A DNA stretch of 13,065 nt from Desulfobacterales bacterium. Its GTDB lineage: Bacteria; Desulfobacterota; Desulfobacteria; Desulfobacterales; JAHEIW01. The stretch spans positions 1 to 13,065 of the forward strand of contig JAQYWI010000156.1 in the NCBI GenBank assembly GCA_030145015.1, read 5' to 3'. The notes beneath the pieces are model-generated. The model did not search any database, was not told the origin of the DNA, and saw only the letters and a program-made list of their open reading frames with translations. Of the stretch, positions 6,475 through 13,065 are shown piece after piece (position 1 is the first letter of the stretch; each line of letters begins with the position of its first letter). The translations under genes were made by a program, and so were the position numbers.

Positions 6475-6637
6475 CCGCATGCGTGTGAAAGCAACCGCGC
6501 CGGTTAACGTAAATTCGGTCCGGTCTAATCTAATATCGGCATTTTTTTATAAATCATTAATCAAGATGTTGATTTAATGAATAATATCATATTGAATGAA
6601 GCGCATCTGATGTCTGAATAAGGAGGTGGATCGGAAG

Positions 6638-6700
6638 ATGCTAATGGTTTGGGGTAGTTTTCAAGCGGCTACAATTGTTTTTGCTTTCTTTCGACCCTAA
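6638..6700 (+). CDS. Possible 20-residue hydrophobic small protein
   Basis: An ATG at 6638 is preceded by AAGGAGGTG, a near-ideal Shine-Dalgarno ending 9 bases upstream. The reading frame closes at a TAA at 6698-6700 and gives MLMVWGSFQAATIVFAFFRP, a mostly hydrophobic peptide long enough for one membrane segment. No promoter is evident just upstream, and it is in no known family I can name. It could be a small membrane protein, a leader peptide or chance. The only positive evidence is the ribosome site and the hydrophobic composition. Confidence 0.25.
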   Translation: MLMVWGSFQAATIVFAFFRP

Positions 6701-6772
6701 AACCCTGGAAGAAAAAAAAGAAGTCAAGACCGGCAGCTGCTCAGTAAATTGGATCGTAAAAATTAATACTAT

Positions 6773-6802
6773 TTGACCCTTTGCAAATTATTGCGATATA
6801 AA
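6773..6802 (+). promoter_or_regulatory. Sigma70-type promoter of the kinase operon
   Basis: TTGACC (6773-6778), an 18-base spacer and TATAAA (6797-6802) each match the consensus hexamers at five of six bases. The expected start site is near 6809, giving a leader of about 160 nt before the kinase start codon. An inverted repeat TGCAAAT (6782-6788) / ATTTGCA (6805-6811) brackets the -10 box. This suggests a repressor or autoregulator site; the binding protein is unknown. Confidence 0.55.
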
Positions 6803-6969
6803 AAATTTGCAGAAAGTTCTGATCACTGACGCCAACTGACCTGAAACACGCCTTTGATCTTTTTTAGCGAGTCAAGTCCTAATTATCGTGTCTGTTTCTG
6901 CAAGCCGCCTTATGAGCCCGGATTTCTCCTTTGTATGACCGGCACAAAAAGCCGAAAAGGATGCTGCCT

Positions 6970-8781
6970 ATGACAAACGTGCATTCACCAACACATGCTC
7001 CAAAAGCTCGCAGTGTTAGCCGACGTTTCAGCTATGCTTTTATCGGCATCGGTACACTGATATTGATTGCTTTTGCCGCGGTCGGCATCGTTTCCAACAT
7101 TATCCTGATTGAAGGCGAGCTGGAAACCCGGCTGGATAATGTCATGAACCTCGCCCGGACCAGTCTGCCGGCACCTCTGAAGAATCTGGACAAGGATACT
7201 GTCAATGGCTTTGTTGAGGCCATATTTATAGATGCGTCGATTGTTTATGCCAGGATAACGAGGCAGGATCAGGTTATCACCGAGAAAAAACGCCCCGGTT
7301 TTGAATTGCAAGCGCTTGAAACATCCATGCAGCCGTCATTGTTGTTGGGTGCGAGATTTATTGTCAAATCCGCTGATATTCAGTTTGCAGAAGGCGGTGT
7401 CGGCAAGATTCGAATCGTGGTGTCGGCTGAAAGCGCAAAAAGACAGGTTCTTTTACAGATTTACGGCATTGTTGCCTTGATCGTCCTCATTATCGCCGCG
7501 ATCTGGCTTTTCGAAGCGCGCACCGGCCAGCTGGGTCAGTCCGTCGAAGAACAGAAAGCCCTGGTGGAAATCAGCCGGGTGGTCAGCTCTAACCTCAATG
7601 TTGAGGCGGTGCTGTCGGGCATTGTTCGGCACGCGGTGCAGCTTTCAAAAACCGATGCCGGCACGATCTACGGGTTTGACGAAGCCAAGCAGGTTTTTGT
7701 GCCGTTGACAAATTACGGTGTGAATGCGGCGTTTGTCAAAGCGCTGCGCGAGTCGGCTCATGGTGTGGGGGACGATACCGTAATCGGTCGGGCCGTCATC
7801 AAGCGGGCACCGGAACAGATCCCTGATCTTGAGAATGTTTCGGACTACCCGCTGCCCTTCGTTAAGGAGGCCGGCTTTCGGGCCATGCTGGCAGTGCCGC
7901 TGCTGCGTGAAGACCGCCTCTTCGGCGGACTCGTGGTCCGGCGCAAGGAAGCCGGATGGTTCTCTAAGCCGGTCCTGAAGTTGCTGCAGACTTTTGCAAC
8001 ACAGTCAGTCGTCGCCTTGCATAACGCGCAGCTTTTTCGTGAAATCGAGGAAAAAGGGCGTGAGCTCGAAATTGCCAACAAGCACAAATCCCAATTTCTC
8101 GCCAACATGAGTCACGAGCTCAGGACCCCCCTGAATGCCATCCTGGGCTACACGGAGCTGATCCTCGACAACATTTACGGTGACGTACCTGAAAAGATCC
8201 AGGAAGTCCTTGAACGTCTTGAAAAAAATGGGCGCCATCTGCTCGGCCTGATCAATGATGTCCTCGATCTTTCCAAGATCGAAGCGGGCCAGCTGACCCT
8301 TTCGCTTAATGAATATTCCATGGGAGAGGTCGTTCAAACGGTCTTTACCTCGGTTGAGGCCTTGGCGGCGGAGAAAAAACTCGAGTTGAAATCCAGGATT
8401 CCGCCGGATCTGAGTATCGCCCGGGGAGACGAACAACGCATTGCCCAGGTGCTCTTAAATCTGCTCGGAAATGCGATCAAATTCACCGACGAGGGGGAAG
8501 TCAGGGTGGCGGTGACAGATTCCGACGAAACGTTTTTGGTTTCGGTGACAGATACGGGTCCCGGGCTTTCGGAAGCCGATCAGGAGATAATTTTTGGAGA
8601 GTTTCAACAGGCCGACGATTCCAATACCCGGGAAAAGGGCGGAAGCGGTCTGGGGCTCTCGATTTCCAAAAAGATCGTTGAAATGCACGGCGGCCGCATC
8701 TGGGTGGAGTCCGATGTGGGTAAAGGTTCGACCTTCCGGTTCACGCTACCGGTCCGAGTCGAGCGGCAAAGGGATGAATGA
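6970..8781 (+). CDS. Membrane sensor histidine kinase with GAF domain
   Basis: Counting from the ATG at 6970 (603 residues): TM helix 1 at about 25-47, an extracytoplasmic sensor of about 110 residues, TM helix 2 at about 162-182, a GAF domain at about 195-355, HisKA at about 370-440 and HATPase_c at about 482-597. The phospho-accepting H382 is in [14 protein letters not shown]. The ATP-binding motifs are complete: N-box [10 protein letters not shown] (497-506), G1 DTGPGL (528-533), F-box FGEFQQAD and G2 GSGLGL (558-563). No receiver is fused; one is encoded by the next gene. The ATG at 6970 is preferred because AAGGA (6957-6961) lies 8 nt upstream. An in-frame ATG at 6961 and a TTG at 6931 lack a spaced ribosome site. 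The stop codon overlaps the next start (ATGA). The ligands of the periplasmic sensor and GAF are unknown. Confidence 0.95.
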   Translation: MTNVHSPTHAPKARSVSRRFSYAFIGIGTLILIAFAAVGIVSNIILIEGELETRLDNVMNLARTSLPAPLKNLDKDTVNGFVEAIFIDASIVYARITRQDQVITEKKRPGFELQALETSMQPSLLLGARFIVKSADIQFAEGGVGKIRIVVSAESAKRQVLLQIYGIVALIVLIIAAIWLFEARTGQLGQSVEEQKALVEISRVVSSNLNVEAVLSGIVRHAVQLSKTDAGTIYGFDEAKQVFVPLTNYGVNAAFVKALRESAHGVGDDTVIGRAVIKRAPEQIPDLENVSDYPLPFVKEAGFRAMLAVPLLREDRLFGGLVVRRKEAGWFSKPVLKLLQTFATQSVVALHNAQLFREIEEKGRELEIANKHKSQFLANMSHELRTPLNAILGYTELILDNIYGDVPEKIQEVLERLEKNGRHLLGLINDVLDLSKIEAGQLTLSLNEYSMGEVVQTVFTSVEALAAEKKLELKSRIPPDLSIARGDEQRIAQVLLNLLGNAIKFTDEGEVRVAVTDSDETFLVSVTDTGPGLSEADQEIIFGEFQQADDSNTREKGGSGLGLSISKKIVEMHGGRIWVESDVGKGSTFRFTLPVRVERQRDE

Positions 8782-9146
8782 TGCAAAAGAGAATTCTGGT
8801 GATCGAAGACAATGAAGACAACCGGCGTATCGTACGTGACCTTCTCACGAGCGCCGGCTATGAGGTGATCGAGGCGGTCACAGGGAGTGGGGGCGTGACG
8901 GCGGCCGAGACACAGGACCCTGAACTGATCCTGATGGACATTCAGCTGCCTGATTTCGACGGGTACGAGGCCACCCGCCGGATCAAGGCCAACCCCACCC
9001 TGAGCCCGATCCCTATTATTGCGGTTACTTCCTATGCACTGAGCGGCGATGATGTCAAGGCGTTTGAGGCCGGCTGCGATGCCTATGTCACCAAGCCGTA
9101 CAGCCCGCGTAAGCTCCTGGCAAAGATCCGCGAATACCTTGAATAG
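8778..9146 (+). CDS. Single-domain response regulator (CheY/DivK-like receiver)
   Basis: This stand-alone receiver domain of 122 residues has no output domain. It shows the acidic pocket (E10, D11), the phospho-acceptor D54 in [16 protein letters not shown], the switch T84 in IIAVTSYAL and the conserved K106-P107. The sequence pattern ([17 protein letters not shown], then ITSYAL-like) resembles DivK-type regulators. The start overlaps the kinase stop by 4 bp (ATGA at 8778), and a second ATG follows immediately at 8781, so the two are translationally coupled. It is presumably phosphorylated by the upstream kinase and acts by protein-protein contact, either as an allosteric regulator or as a phosphate relay or sink for the receiver-phosphatase encoded 20 bp downstream. 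Confidence 0.95.
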   Translation: MMQKRILVIEDNEDNRRIVRDLLTSAGYEVIEAVTGSGGVTAAETQDPELILMDIQLPDFDGYEATRRIKANPTLSPIPIIAVTSYALSGDDVKAFEAGCDAYVTKPYSPRKLLAKIREYLE

Positions 9147-9166
9147 ATGCATATAGAGGGGGAATA

Positions 9167-10300
9167 ATGCGAACACCGCCTTTGATCTTGATTGTGGATG
9201 ATCATCCCGCCAATGTGGAGATCCTCCAGATGCGCCTGGCTGCCAACAACTACGAGATTATCACCGCGGCAGACGGCGAAGAGGGGTTGGCAATGGCGAG
9301 AGACGCGCAGCCGGACCTGATCCTCCTGGACATCATGATGCCCAAAATGGACGGCATCGAGGTCTGCCGACACATCCGGGCGGATGCTTCCCTGCCATTT
9401 ATGCCCATCATCATGGTTACTGCCAAAGCGGATTCAAAAGACATCGTGGCCGGTCTCGAAGCCGGCGGCGACGAATACCTGACCAAGCCCGTGGATCATG
9501 CCGCCCTGGTCGCCAGGGTTAAGTCGATGTTACGCATCAAAGGGCTGCACGATACGGTCCTTGAGCAGTCGGCGCAGCTTAAAGCTCAGCTTGAAACTGC
9601 CTCCCAGATTCAATCCTTATTTTGGCCCAAAATTCCGGAGTTGCAAGCCGGAGGCCATATCTGGGCTAAATCTGATCCGGCCGGCTATGTCGGCGGTGAT
9701 CTGTATGATGTGATTCCCCTGCCGGACGACAGCTTATTGGTATATGTCGCCGATGTTTCCGGCAAAGGCGTTCCGGCCGCTCTCATTATGGCGGCCCTGT
9801 CTACGAATATCCGTAGCGAGGCCCTGCTTCAAAGTGAGGTGGACAAACTTCTTGGAACCGTAAACAATACCCTGCACAGCCTGACGTCCGAAGAAGGCTT
9901 TTTTGCCACCATTGTCCTCGGCAGGTATTGGCCCGCCAGCGGCAAAATGCAACTTGCACTGGGGGGCCATTTACAGCCCCTGTGGATCGGCCCGAGCGGG
10001 ATTGGTGATCTACCGCAGTTAAAGGGGATATCGATAGGCGTCACGCCTGATGTTCATTTCGAAAAAAAGGAAATTTCGCTGTCCCCCGGAGAAGCGGTTC
10101 TCTTTTTTTCGGACGGCGTTATCGAAGCCGAGAATGAGAATCAGGAGCTATTTGGCAATGGGCGCCTGATCGACTACATCAAGAATGCCAAAGGGCCGCC
10201 CTGGGGTAAAGGGCTGCTGGATTTAATCAGCCGTTGGAGAGGCAATGCCAAGGCAAATGATGATTTGACCGTACTTGAGATTTGGCGCGATCAAGGCTAA
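9167..10300 (+). CDS. Response regulator with PP2C-type (RsbU/SpoIIE) Ser/Thr phosphatase output
   Basis: The 377-residue protein has a receiver domain (about 5-122: D11, D12, phospho-acceptor D55 in LILLDIMMPKMDG, T85, K107-P108), a helical linker (about 125-150) and a PPM/SpoIIE phosphatase domain (about 155-375). The metal-binding residues are present: VGGDLYD (175-181), ADVSGKG (195-201), FSDGVIEA (314-321) and NDDLTVL (364-370). It should dephosphorylate a phospho-Ser/Thr protein, classically an STAS anti-anti-sigma factor in a partner-switching pathway, under control of Asp phosphorylation. GAGGGGG lies about 5 nt before the ATG at 9167. It is the last gene of the kinase-receiver-phosphatase operon. 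No STAS protein, anti-sigma kinase or sigma factor is in the window, so the target must be elsewhere. Confidence 0.95.
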   Translation: MRTPPLILIVDDHPANVEILQMRLAANNYEIITAADGEEGLAMARDAQPDLILLDIMMPKMDGIEVCRHIRADASLPFMPIIMVTAKADSKDIVAGLEAGGDEYLTKPVDHAALVARVKSMLRIKGLHDTVLEQSAQLKAQLETASQIQSLFWPKIPELQAGGHIWAKSDPAGYVGGDLYDVIPLPDDSLLVYVADVSGKGVPAALIMAALSTNIRSEALLQSEVDKLLGTVNNTLHSLTSEEGFFATIVLGRYWPASGKMQLALGGHLQPLWIGPSGIGDLPQLKGISIGVTPDVHFEKKEISLSPGEAVLFFSDGVIEAENENQELFGNGRLIDYIKNAKGPPWGKGLLDLISRWRGNAKANDDLTVLEIWRDQG

Positions 10301-10323
10301 GCTATGAGGACTGAGGGTAGTAC

Positions 10324-11637
10324 TTATTTTTGGCAGGGAGGCACATTGGTTGCGGCGGATATGAAACAGGCCGAGCCCCCGCCGCCGCCCCCGCCCCCGG
10401 TGTTTCGGCCGGCTCCGGAATCCCCTCCGGCTGAGGCCGATAAAACTTCGATATTTTCGTCCCCCATGCGTGCGGGCTCGCCCGCTATGCCGCCATTGGC
10501 GTTGATAAAATCCTGGGCTCCGCTGAGGTGCGTGATAAGGCCCGGGTCGGTATCGGGATTGTGCCGGCTTTGATTCGGTCCGCCGAGGGGGTAAAGCAGG
10601 TGCTTGCTGCCGTAATAATCGAGGGCCACCGGATCGATCCCGGCCACAAGGGTGTTGGCGCGATAGGTTGTCGACACGGGGTAGCCGGACAGGCTGTCCG
10701 GGCTGACCCAGATGCAGTCCAGTATATTTAAATCCGGCGCCTTTACAAGTCCCCACATTTTACCGCACTGGCTGCCGGACTCGCTGTAATGGCGAATACC
10801 GCTGCTGCCGTCATCCATAGAGAGGATCCCGTACGTATGTTTTAAAGCCCCGGTAATGCCGGTACCCGCATGGGTTTTTAAAACCGGAAGGTTGATCAGT
10901 TTCAAATTGTCGCCATATTCCGAGCCAGTCCAGATGCCTTCACGCAGTTCGATGCGGTGTCCCATCAAAGAGGTAAAGCAGGGATACGAAACCCCCGAGA
11001 TTTTGCGGTAGCCGTTGGTAACATTTTCCGAACCCGGGATAAAAATGGAGCGCACCGGATCGAGCAGGAATGAACTTACCGGATCATTTTTAAAAACGTT
11101 ATAAAGCAGGTAATCCACCGTCAGCACCTGCTGCTCTTCGGCGTTGACCCATATCTCGTTGTCCACCTCGGGCCACAAATTGTAAGCGGATCCGCCCTGG
11201 GTGATACCATCGAAACCACCGCGCCCCTGACCGTTTTCAAAGATCACCACCTCACCCTTAAATCCATCGGGGTGTTGAAGGATCCTATAAATCAGTCCCC
11301 GCAACACGTCGGTGTTGGTTGTGCCGCGGCATTTCCACTGGCAATTGACTTTGAGCAGGACCACATCACCGGCGTCGATGATGCCTGCGGGTCCTCCCCA
11401 TTGATGGGCTTTATTGGTACGGTAAAACTTGAGGCCGTTTTGCGCCAGAAGGTCCAATAATGCATCCAGACCCTGGTGGCGCAATTGACCGTCGTGTGCG
11501 GGGCACGCGGATACGTGAAAAATTCGCGATTTGTGGTTATCCGAAAGGACGTCGTCGACGCCGACCCATTTACCTGCGCAGGTGATGGCACCCGCTGCGG
11601 CGACGCCTTTAATGAATTCTCTTCTGGTTACTTTCAT
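10324..11637 (-). CDS. Tat-exported DUF362 domain protein with Gly-rich CFI-box-like C-terminus
   Basis: This 437-residue protein starts with a twin-arginine signal (TRREFIKGVAAAGAI, residues 4-18). DUF362 hallmarks follow: VVLLKVNCQWKCRG (92-105), KLINLPVLKTHAGTGITGAL (246-265) followed by KHTYGILS, and LVAGIDPVALDYYGSK (330-345). Members include ferredoxin-linked and uncharacterised redox proteins. No CxxCxxC ferredoxin cluster is present here. The C-terminus has eight consecutive Gly (414-421) and then SACFISAATNVPPCQK, a variant of the CFIATAAYG box common in Desulfobacterota. It stops 13 residues after the box's Cys, whereas from memory longer helical tails are usual. The ATG at 11637 is chosen because it places the Arg pair at residues 5-6. 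The upstream in-frame TTG at 11721 would add a non-Tat-like leader. No Shine-Dalgarno is visible. The gene is convergent with the phosphatase gene, 23 bp apart. Confidence 0.88.
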   Translation of the reverse strand: MKVTRREFIKGVAAAGAITCAGKWVGVDDVLSDNHKSRIFHVSACPAHDGQLRHQGLDALLDLLAQNGLKFYRTNKAHQWGGPAGIIDAGDVVLLKVNCQWKCRGTTNTDVLRGLIYRILQHPDGFKGEVVIFENGQGRGGFDGITQGGSAYNLWPEVDNEIWVNAEEQQVLTVDYLLYNVFKNDPVSSFLLDPVRSIFIPGSENVTNGYRKISGVSYPCFTSLMGHRIELREGIWTGSEYGDNLKLINLPVLKTHAGTGITGALKHTYGILSMDDGSSGIRHYSESGSQCGKMWGLVKAPDLNILDCIWVSPDSLSGYPVSTTYRANTLVAGIDPVALDYYGSKHLLYPLGGPNQSRHNPDTDPGLITHLSGAQDFINANGGIAGEPARMGDENIEVLSASAGGDSGAGRNTGGGGGGGGSACFISAATNVPPCQK

Positions 11638-11843
11638 TTTTAAATTATTAAAACCGAGCAATCGATTCTCGGAAGCGGTGCTTTTTGAAAGGAGTGTAAA
11701 GAATGGATTCGGGTATGTCAAATCAAAAACCGGACGATCGCCCCTAATCCAATGGGCGTCTCTAATTTACCGAAAATATAATTTGACCTGTCGAGACACA
11801 ATGTGGTAACGGATATTGAGTAATCAAAATTCCCCATTTACCC

Positions 11844-11878
11844 TTGACTTAAAATCACATTTCGATTGTTAAATCGAA
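11844..11878 (+). promoter_or_regulatory. Putative promoter with operator-like inverted repeat
   Basis: TTGACT (11844-11849) is a good -35 box. The -10 is poor: TGTTAA at 11867-11872 with a 17-base spacer, or TTAAAT at 11869-11874 with a 19-base spacer. The -10 region is embedded in a perfect inverted repeat, TTCGATT (11861-11867), GTTA, AATCGAA (11872-11878), as expected for a repressor site. It lies about 70 bases before the orphan terminator. Confidence 0.35.
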
Positions 11879-11944
11879 GCCGGATATGTACTTCAATGAA
11901 CCTTGTCTCTGATACAGTAGTTATCAATCTTTTCATGGTTTAAT

Positions 11945-11982
11945 GCCGAAAAAGGGGGCCCGCCCCGTTTTTCGGCTTTTTT
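11945..11982 (+). terminator. Strong intrinsic terminator without an upstream plus-strand gene
   Basis: Stem GCCGAAAAA (11945-11953) pairs with TTTTTCGGC (11968-11976). After one G-G mismatch, GGGG (11955-11958) pairs with CCCC (11963-11966) around a CCCG loop. Six T follow (11977-11982). On the minus strand the hairpin is followed by no comparable T-run, so it works rightward. The nearest gene upstream on the plus strand ends at 10300, so the terminated transcript must start inside this intergenic region, or be the leader of the operon at 12081. Confidence 0.85.
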
Positions 11983-12080
11983 CTACGCGGAAACTTTTGC
12001 TCTCGCAGAAGACAACATCAGATTATTTGCCAATGATAAATGTTGAGGTGTCACAAAACTAAGAAAGGAGGCGTTTTTTT

Positions 12081-12548
12081 ATGATTTCTCTAACGGTGAA
12101 CGGCAAAAACTACAACGTAGATGCTCCCAAAGACGTGAAATTGCTATGGGTTCTAAGGGATCATCTAAAGCTCTTCGGCACCAAGTTCAGTTGCGGTATC
12201 GGGGAATGCGGTTCTTGTACGGTTCTGATCGAGGGTGAGGCCAAAAGATCGTGCGAAGTTATGGCTGCAGACGCCCAGGGGGCCGACATTACGACCATTG
12301 AAGGGCTTGCAGAGGATCATCCGGTCAAAAGGGCCTGGATCCAGGAGCAGGTCGTCCAATGCGGTTACTGCCAGCCCGGCGTGATGATGCAGGTTGTCGG
12401 GCTTCTGTCACAAAACAAAAACCCCAATGCCCAGGATATTATCGACTCCATGGATGATCTCATCTGCCGCTGCGGAACCTATCAGCGCATGAAAAAAGGC
12501 ATCGAAACGGCCATACAGATCATGAGAAAGGAGGGAACGGTATCATGA
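12081..12548 (+). CDS. [2Fe-2S] subunit of a xanthine dehydrogenase-family molybdenum hydroxylase (IorA-like)
   Basis: The 155-residue protein has the two-cluster architecture of the small subunit of molybdenum hydroxylases. An N-terminal plant-ferredoxin-type domain carries C38, C43, C46 and C58 (FSCGIGECGSCTVL). A C-terminal helical domain carries C94, C97, C129 and C131 (VQCGYCQPGVMMQ and CRCGTYQRMKKGI). The two clusters pass electrons from the molybdenum centre to an external acceptor. AGGAGG lies 9 bases before the ATG at 12081. The next gene, the molybdopterin subunit, overlaps by 4 bp. With no FAD subunit between them, the pair has the IorAB/aldehyde oxidoreductase layout, feeding cytochromes or quinones rather than NAD. 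It has no signal peptide of its own and is presumably carried through the Tat system by its Tat-tagged partner. Confidence 0.95.
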   Translation: MISLTVNGKNYNVDAPKDVKLLWVLRDHLKLFGTKFSCGIGECGSCTVLIEGEAKRSCEVMAADAQGADITTIEGLAEDHPVKRAWIQEQVVQCGYCQPGVMMQVVGLLSQNKNPNAQDIIDSMDDLICRCGTYQRMKKGIETAIQIMRKEGTVS

Positions 12549-13065
12549 AAAAATCTATGACACGCCGCACATTCTTGAAGGGTTCCCTGGCCGCCTCCGG
12601 TCTGACAATTGTGGCTTATGTAACGCCCCTGGGGACCAAACTTGTCGGTGCGTCCGGTGAAGCGGGCGCCGTTGACGGCTTCAAACCCAGTGCATTTTTT
12701 CAGATCACCCCCGATAACATCGTCAAGGTTATGGTGCCCAATTCCGAGATGGGACAAGGCGTTAAAACGGCGCTGCCCATGATCATTGCCGATGAGCTCG
12801 AAGCGGATTGGGACCAGCTTGAAATTATTCAAGCCCCGGCCGCAGACGAATTTAAAAACCCCATTTTACGCAACCAGCTCACCGTCGCCAGTGCCAGCGT
12901 CAGGGGATTTTACGCGCCCATGCGCAAGGCGGGGGCAGCCGGCCGGGCCGTGCTGATAGAAGCCGCGGCCAAGGAATGGAACGTTCCCGTATCCCAGTGC
13001 CAGGCCATCAAAGGAACGGTTGTGGATCTTAAATCCGGGAAAAAACTCACCTATGGGCAACTGAG
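12545..13065 (+). CDS. Molybdopterin-binding large subunit of molybdenum hydroxylase (IorB-like), partial
   Basis: The first 173 codons of a much longer gene are present; the reading frame is open to the right edge. The protein starts with a Tat signal (MTRRTFLKGSLAASGLTIVA, residues 5-24), so the enzyme is exported. FFQITPDNIVKVMVPNSEMG (53-72) and then QGVKTALPMIIADELEADW match the start of COG1529 molybdopterin subunits such as isoquinoline 1-oxidoreductase beta and membrane-bound aldehyde dehydrogenases. So do SVRGFYAPMRKAGAAGRA (118-135) and the YGQL at the edge. The ATG at 12545 overlaps the [2Fe-2S] gene stop (ATGA) and has GGAGGG 9 nt upstream. In the segment usually reading TGGS-type before SVRG this protein has VASA. 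The substrate cannot be predicted; the catalytic Glu lies beyond the window. Confidence 0.93.
   Translation, partial: MKKSMTRRTFLKGSLAASGLTIVAYVTPLGTKLVGASGEAGAVDGFKPSAFFQITPDNIVKVMVPNSEMGQGVKTALPMIIADELEADWDQLEIIQAPAADEFKNPILRNQLTVASASVRGFYAPMRKAGAAGRAVLIEAAAKEWNVPVSQCQAIKGTVVDLKSGKKLTYGQL

Larger units (their letters stand above)
6399..6969. other. Divergent intergenic region upstream of the signalling operon
   Basis: This AT-rich stretch separates the minus-strand coiled-coil gene from the plus-strand kinase. It contains a perfect inverted repeat (6458-6474) near the coiled-coil gene, a 20-codon mini-ORF with a strong ribosome site (6638-6700), and a good sigma70-like promoter with a flanking inverted repeat (6773-6811) about 160 nt before the kinase start. 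No longer coding region or RNA gene was recognised. Confidence 0.6.
11638..12080. other. Divergent intergenic region with promoter-like elements and an orphan terminator
   Basis: This region of 443 bases lies between the minus-strand DUF362 gene and the plus-strand molybdenum hydroxylase operon. It contains a 14-codon mini-ORF with a good ribosome site (11703-11747), a TTGACT promoter-like box (11844), a perfect inverted repeat (11861-11878) and a strong plus-strand intrinsic terminator (11945-11982). The Shine-Dalgarno of the [2Fe-2S] gene is at about 12066-12071. No longer coding region is seen. Confidence 0.6.

Noticed and set aside
6931..6969. N-terminal extension of the kinase from a TTG at 6931
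   Set aside because: There is no Shine-Dalgarno before the TTG, whereas AAGGA is well spaced for the ATG at 6970, and the 13 extra residues add no domain.
8005..8436. 143-codon minus-strand open frame
   Set aside because: It is fully antisense to the GAF/HisKA part of the kinase; no ribosome site or domain.
8604..9176. 190-codon open frame on the minus strand
   Set aside because: It lies opposite the kinase end and lone receiver, both with complete conserved motifs, and its own translation has no recognisable domain. It is an antisense shadow.
10223..10756. 177-codon open frame on the minus strand with Arg/Gly/Pro-rich translation
   Set aside because: It overlaps the DUF362 C-terminus in another frame and the phosphatase 3' end. 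The composition is an artefact of the G-rich tract.
11638..11721. 28-codon N-terminal extension of the DUF362 protein from a TTG
   Set aside because: It would bury the Tat Arg pair deep in the protein and has no ribosome site; the ATG at 11637 gives a standard Tat signal.
1..13065. CRISPR arrays, tRNA or rRNA genes, insertion sequences, defence-island genes
   Set aside because: No regularly spaced repeats, cloverleaf or CCA ends, transposase motifs or recognisable defence domains were seen on either strand.

Overview
The window looks like a chromosomal segment of a Gram-negative, probably anaerobic bacterium, most likely Desulfobacterota (Desulfobacterales-like). That placement is an inference. 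It rests on a Tat-exported DUF362 protein with a Gly-rich 'CFI-box'-type C-terminus, an IorAB-type molybdenum hydroxylase, PilZ proteins with Arg-Arg-rich tails, and large palindromic elements between genes. No rRNA, tRNA, CRISPR array, transposase or phage gene was seen.

Layout. Positions 1-6398 are almost entirely on the minus strand. From the left edge they hold: a partial SPFH/stomatin gene with its upstream partner nfeD (a membrane serine protease), the two genes one base apart; an intergenic stretch with degenerate repeats; a zinc-free MDR quinone oxidoreductase; the relic of a TPR-protein 3' end (the only plus-strand coding trace here); a small lipoprotein; a 144-bp near-perfect palindromic element; a DnaJ-DUF1232 fusion; a double-PilZ protein with a basic tail; and an unrecognised coiled-coil protein that probably shares an operon with the PilZ gene.

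Positions 6399-6969 form a divergent intergenic region with a convincing sigma70-type promoter and an inverted repeat around its -10 box. It drives a plus-strand signalling operon: a GAF-containing membrane histidine kinase, a single-domain receiver overlapping it by 4 bp, and a receiver-PP2C (RsbU/SpoIIE-type) phosphatase. The likely flow is a periplasmic or cytoplasmic signal to phosphotransfer, then to dephosphorylation of a Ser/Thr-phosphorylated target that is not encoded in the window.

Positions 10324-11637 (minus) encode the Tat-targeted DUF362 protein, convergent with the phosphatase. After a divergent 443-bp region with an orphan plus-strand intrinsic terminator comes a two-gene operon for a Tat-exported molybdenum hydroxylase: a [2Fe-2S] subunit and a molybdopterin subunit overlapping it by 4 bp. 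The second gene runs off the right edge.

The most noteworthy items are the 144-bp palindrome, the orphan terminator upstream of the molybdenum hydroxylase (small RNA or attenuated leader), the truncated CFI-box tail, the TPR relic and the uncharacterised coiled-coil/PilZ pair. No clearly novel multi-gene system could be demonstrated from the sequence alone.
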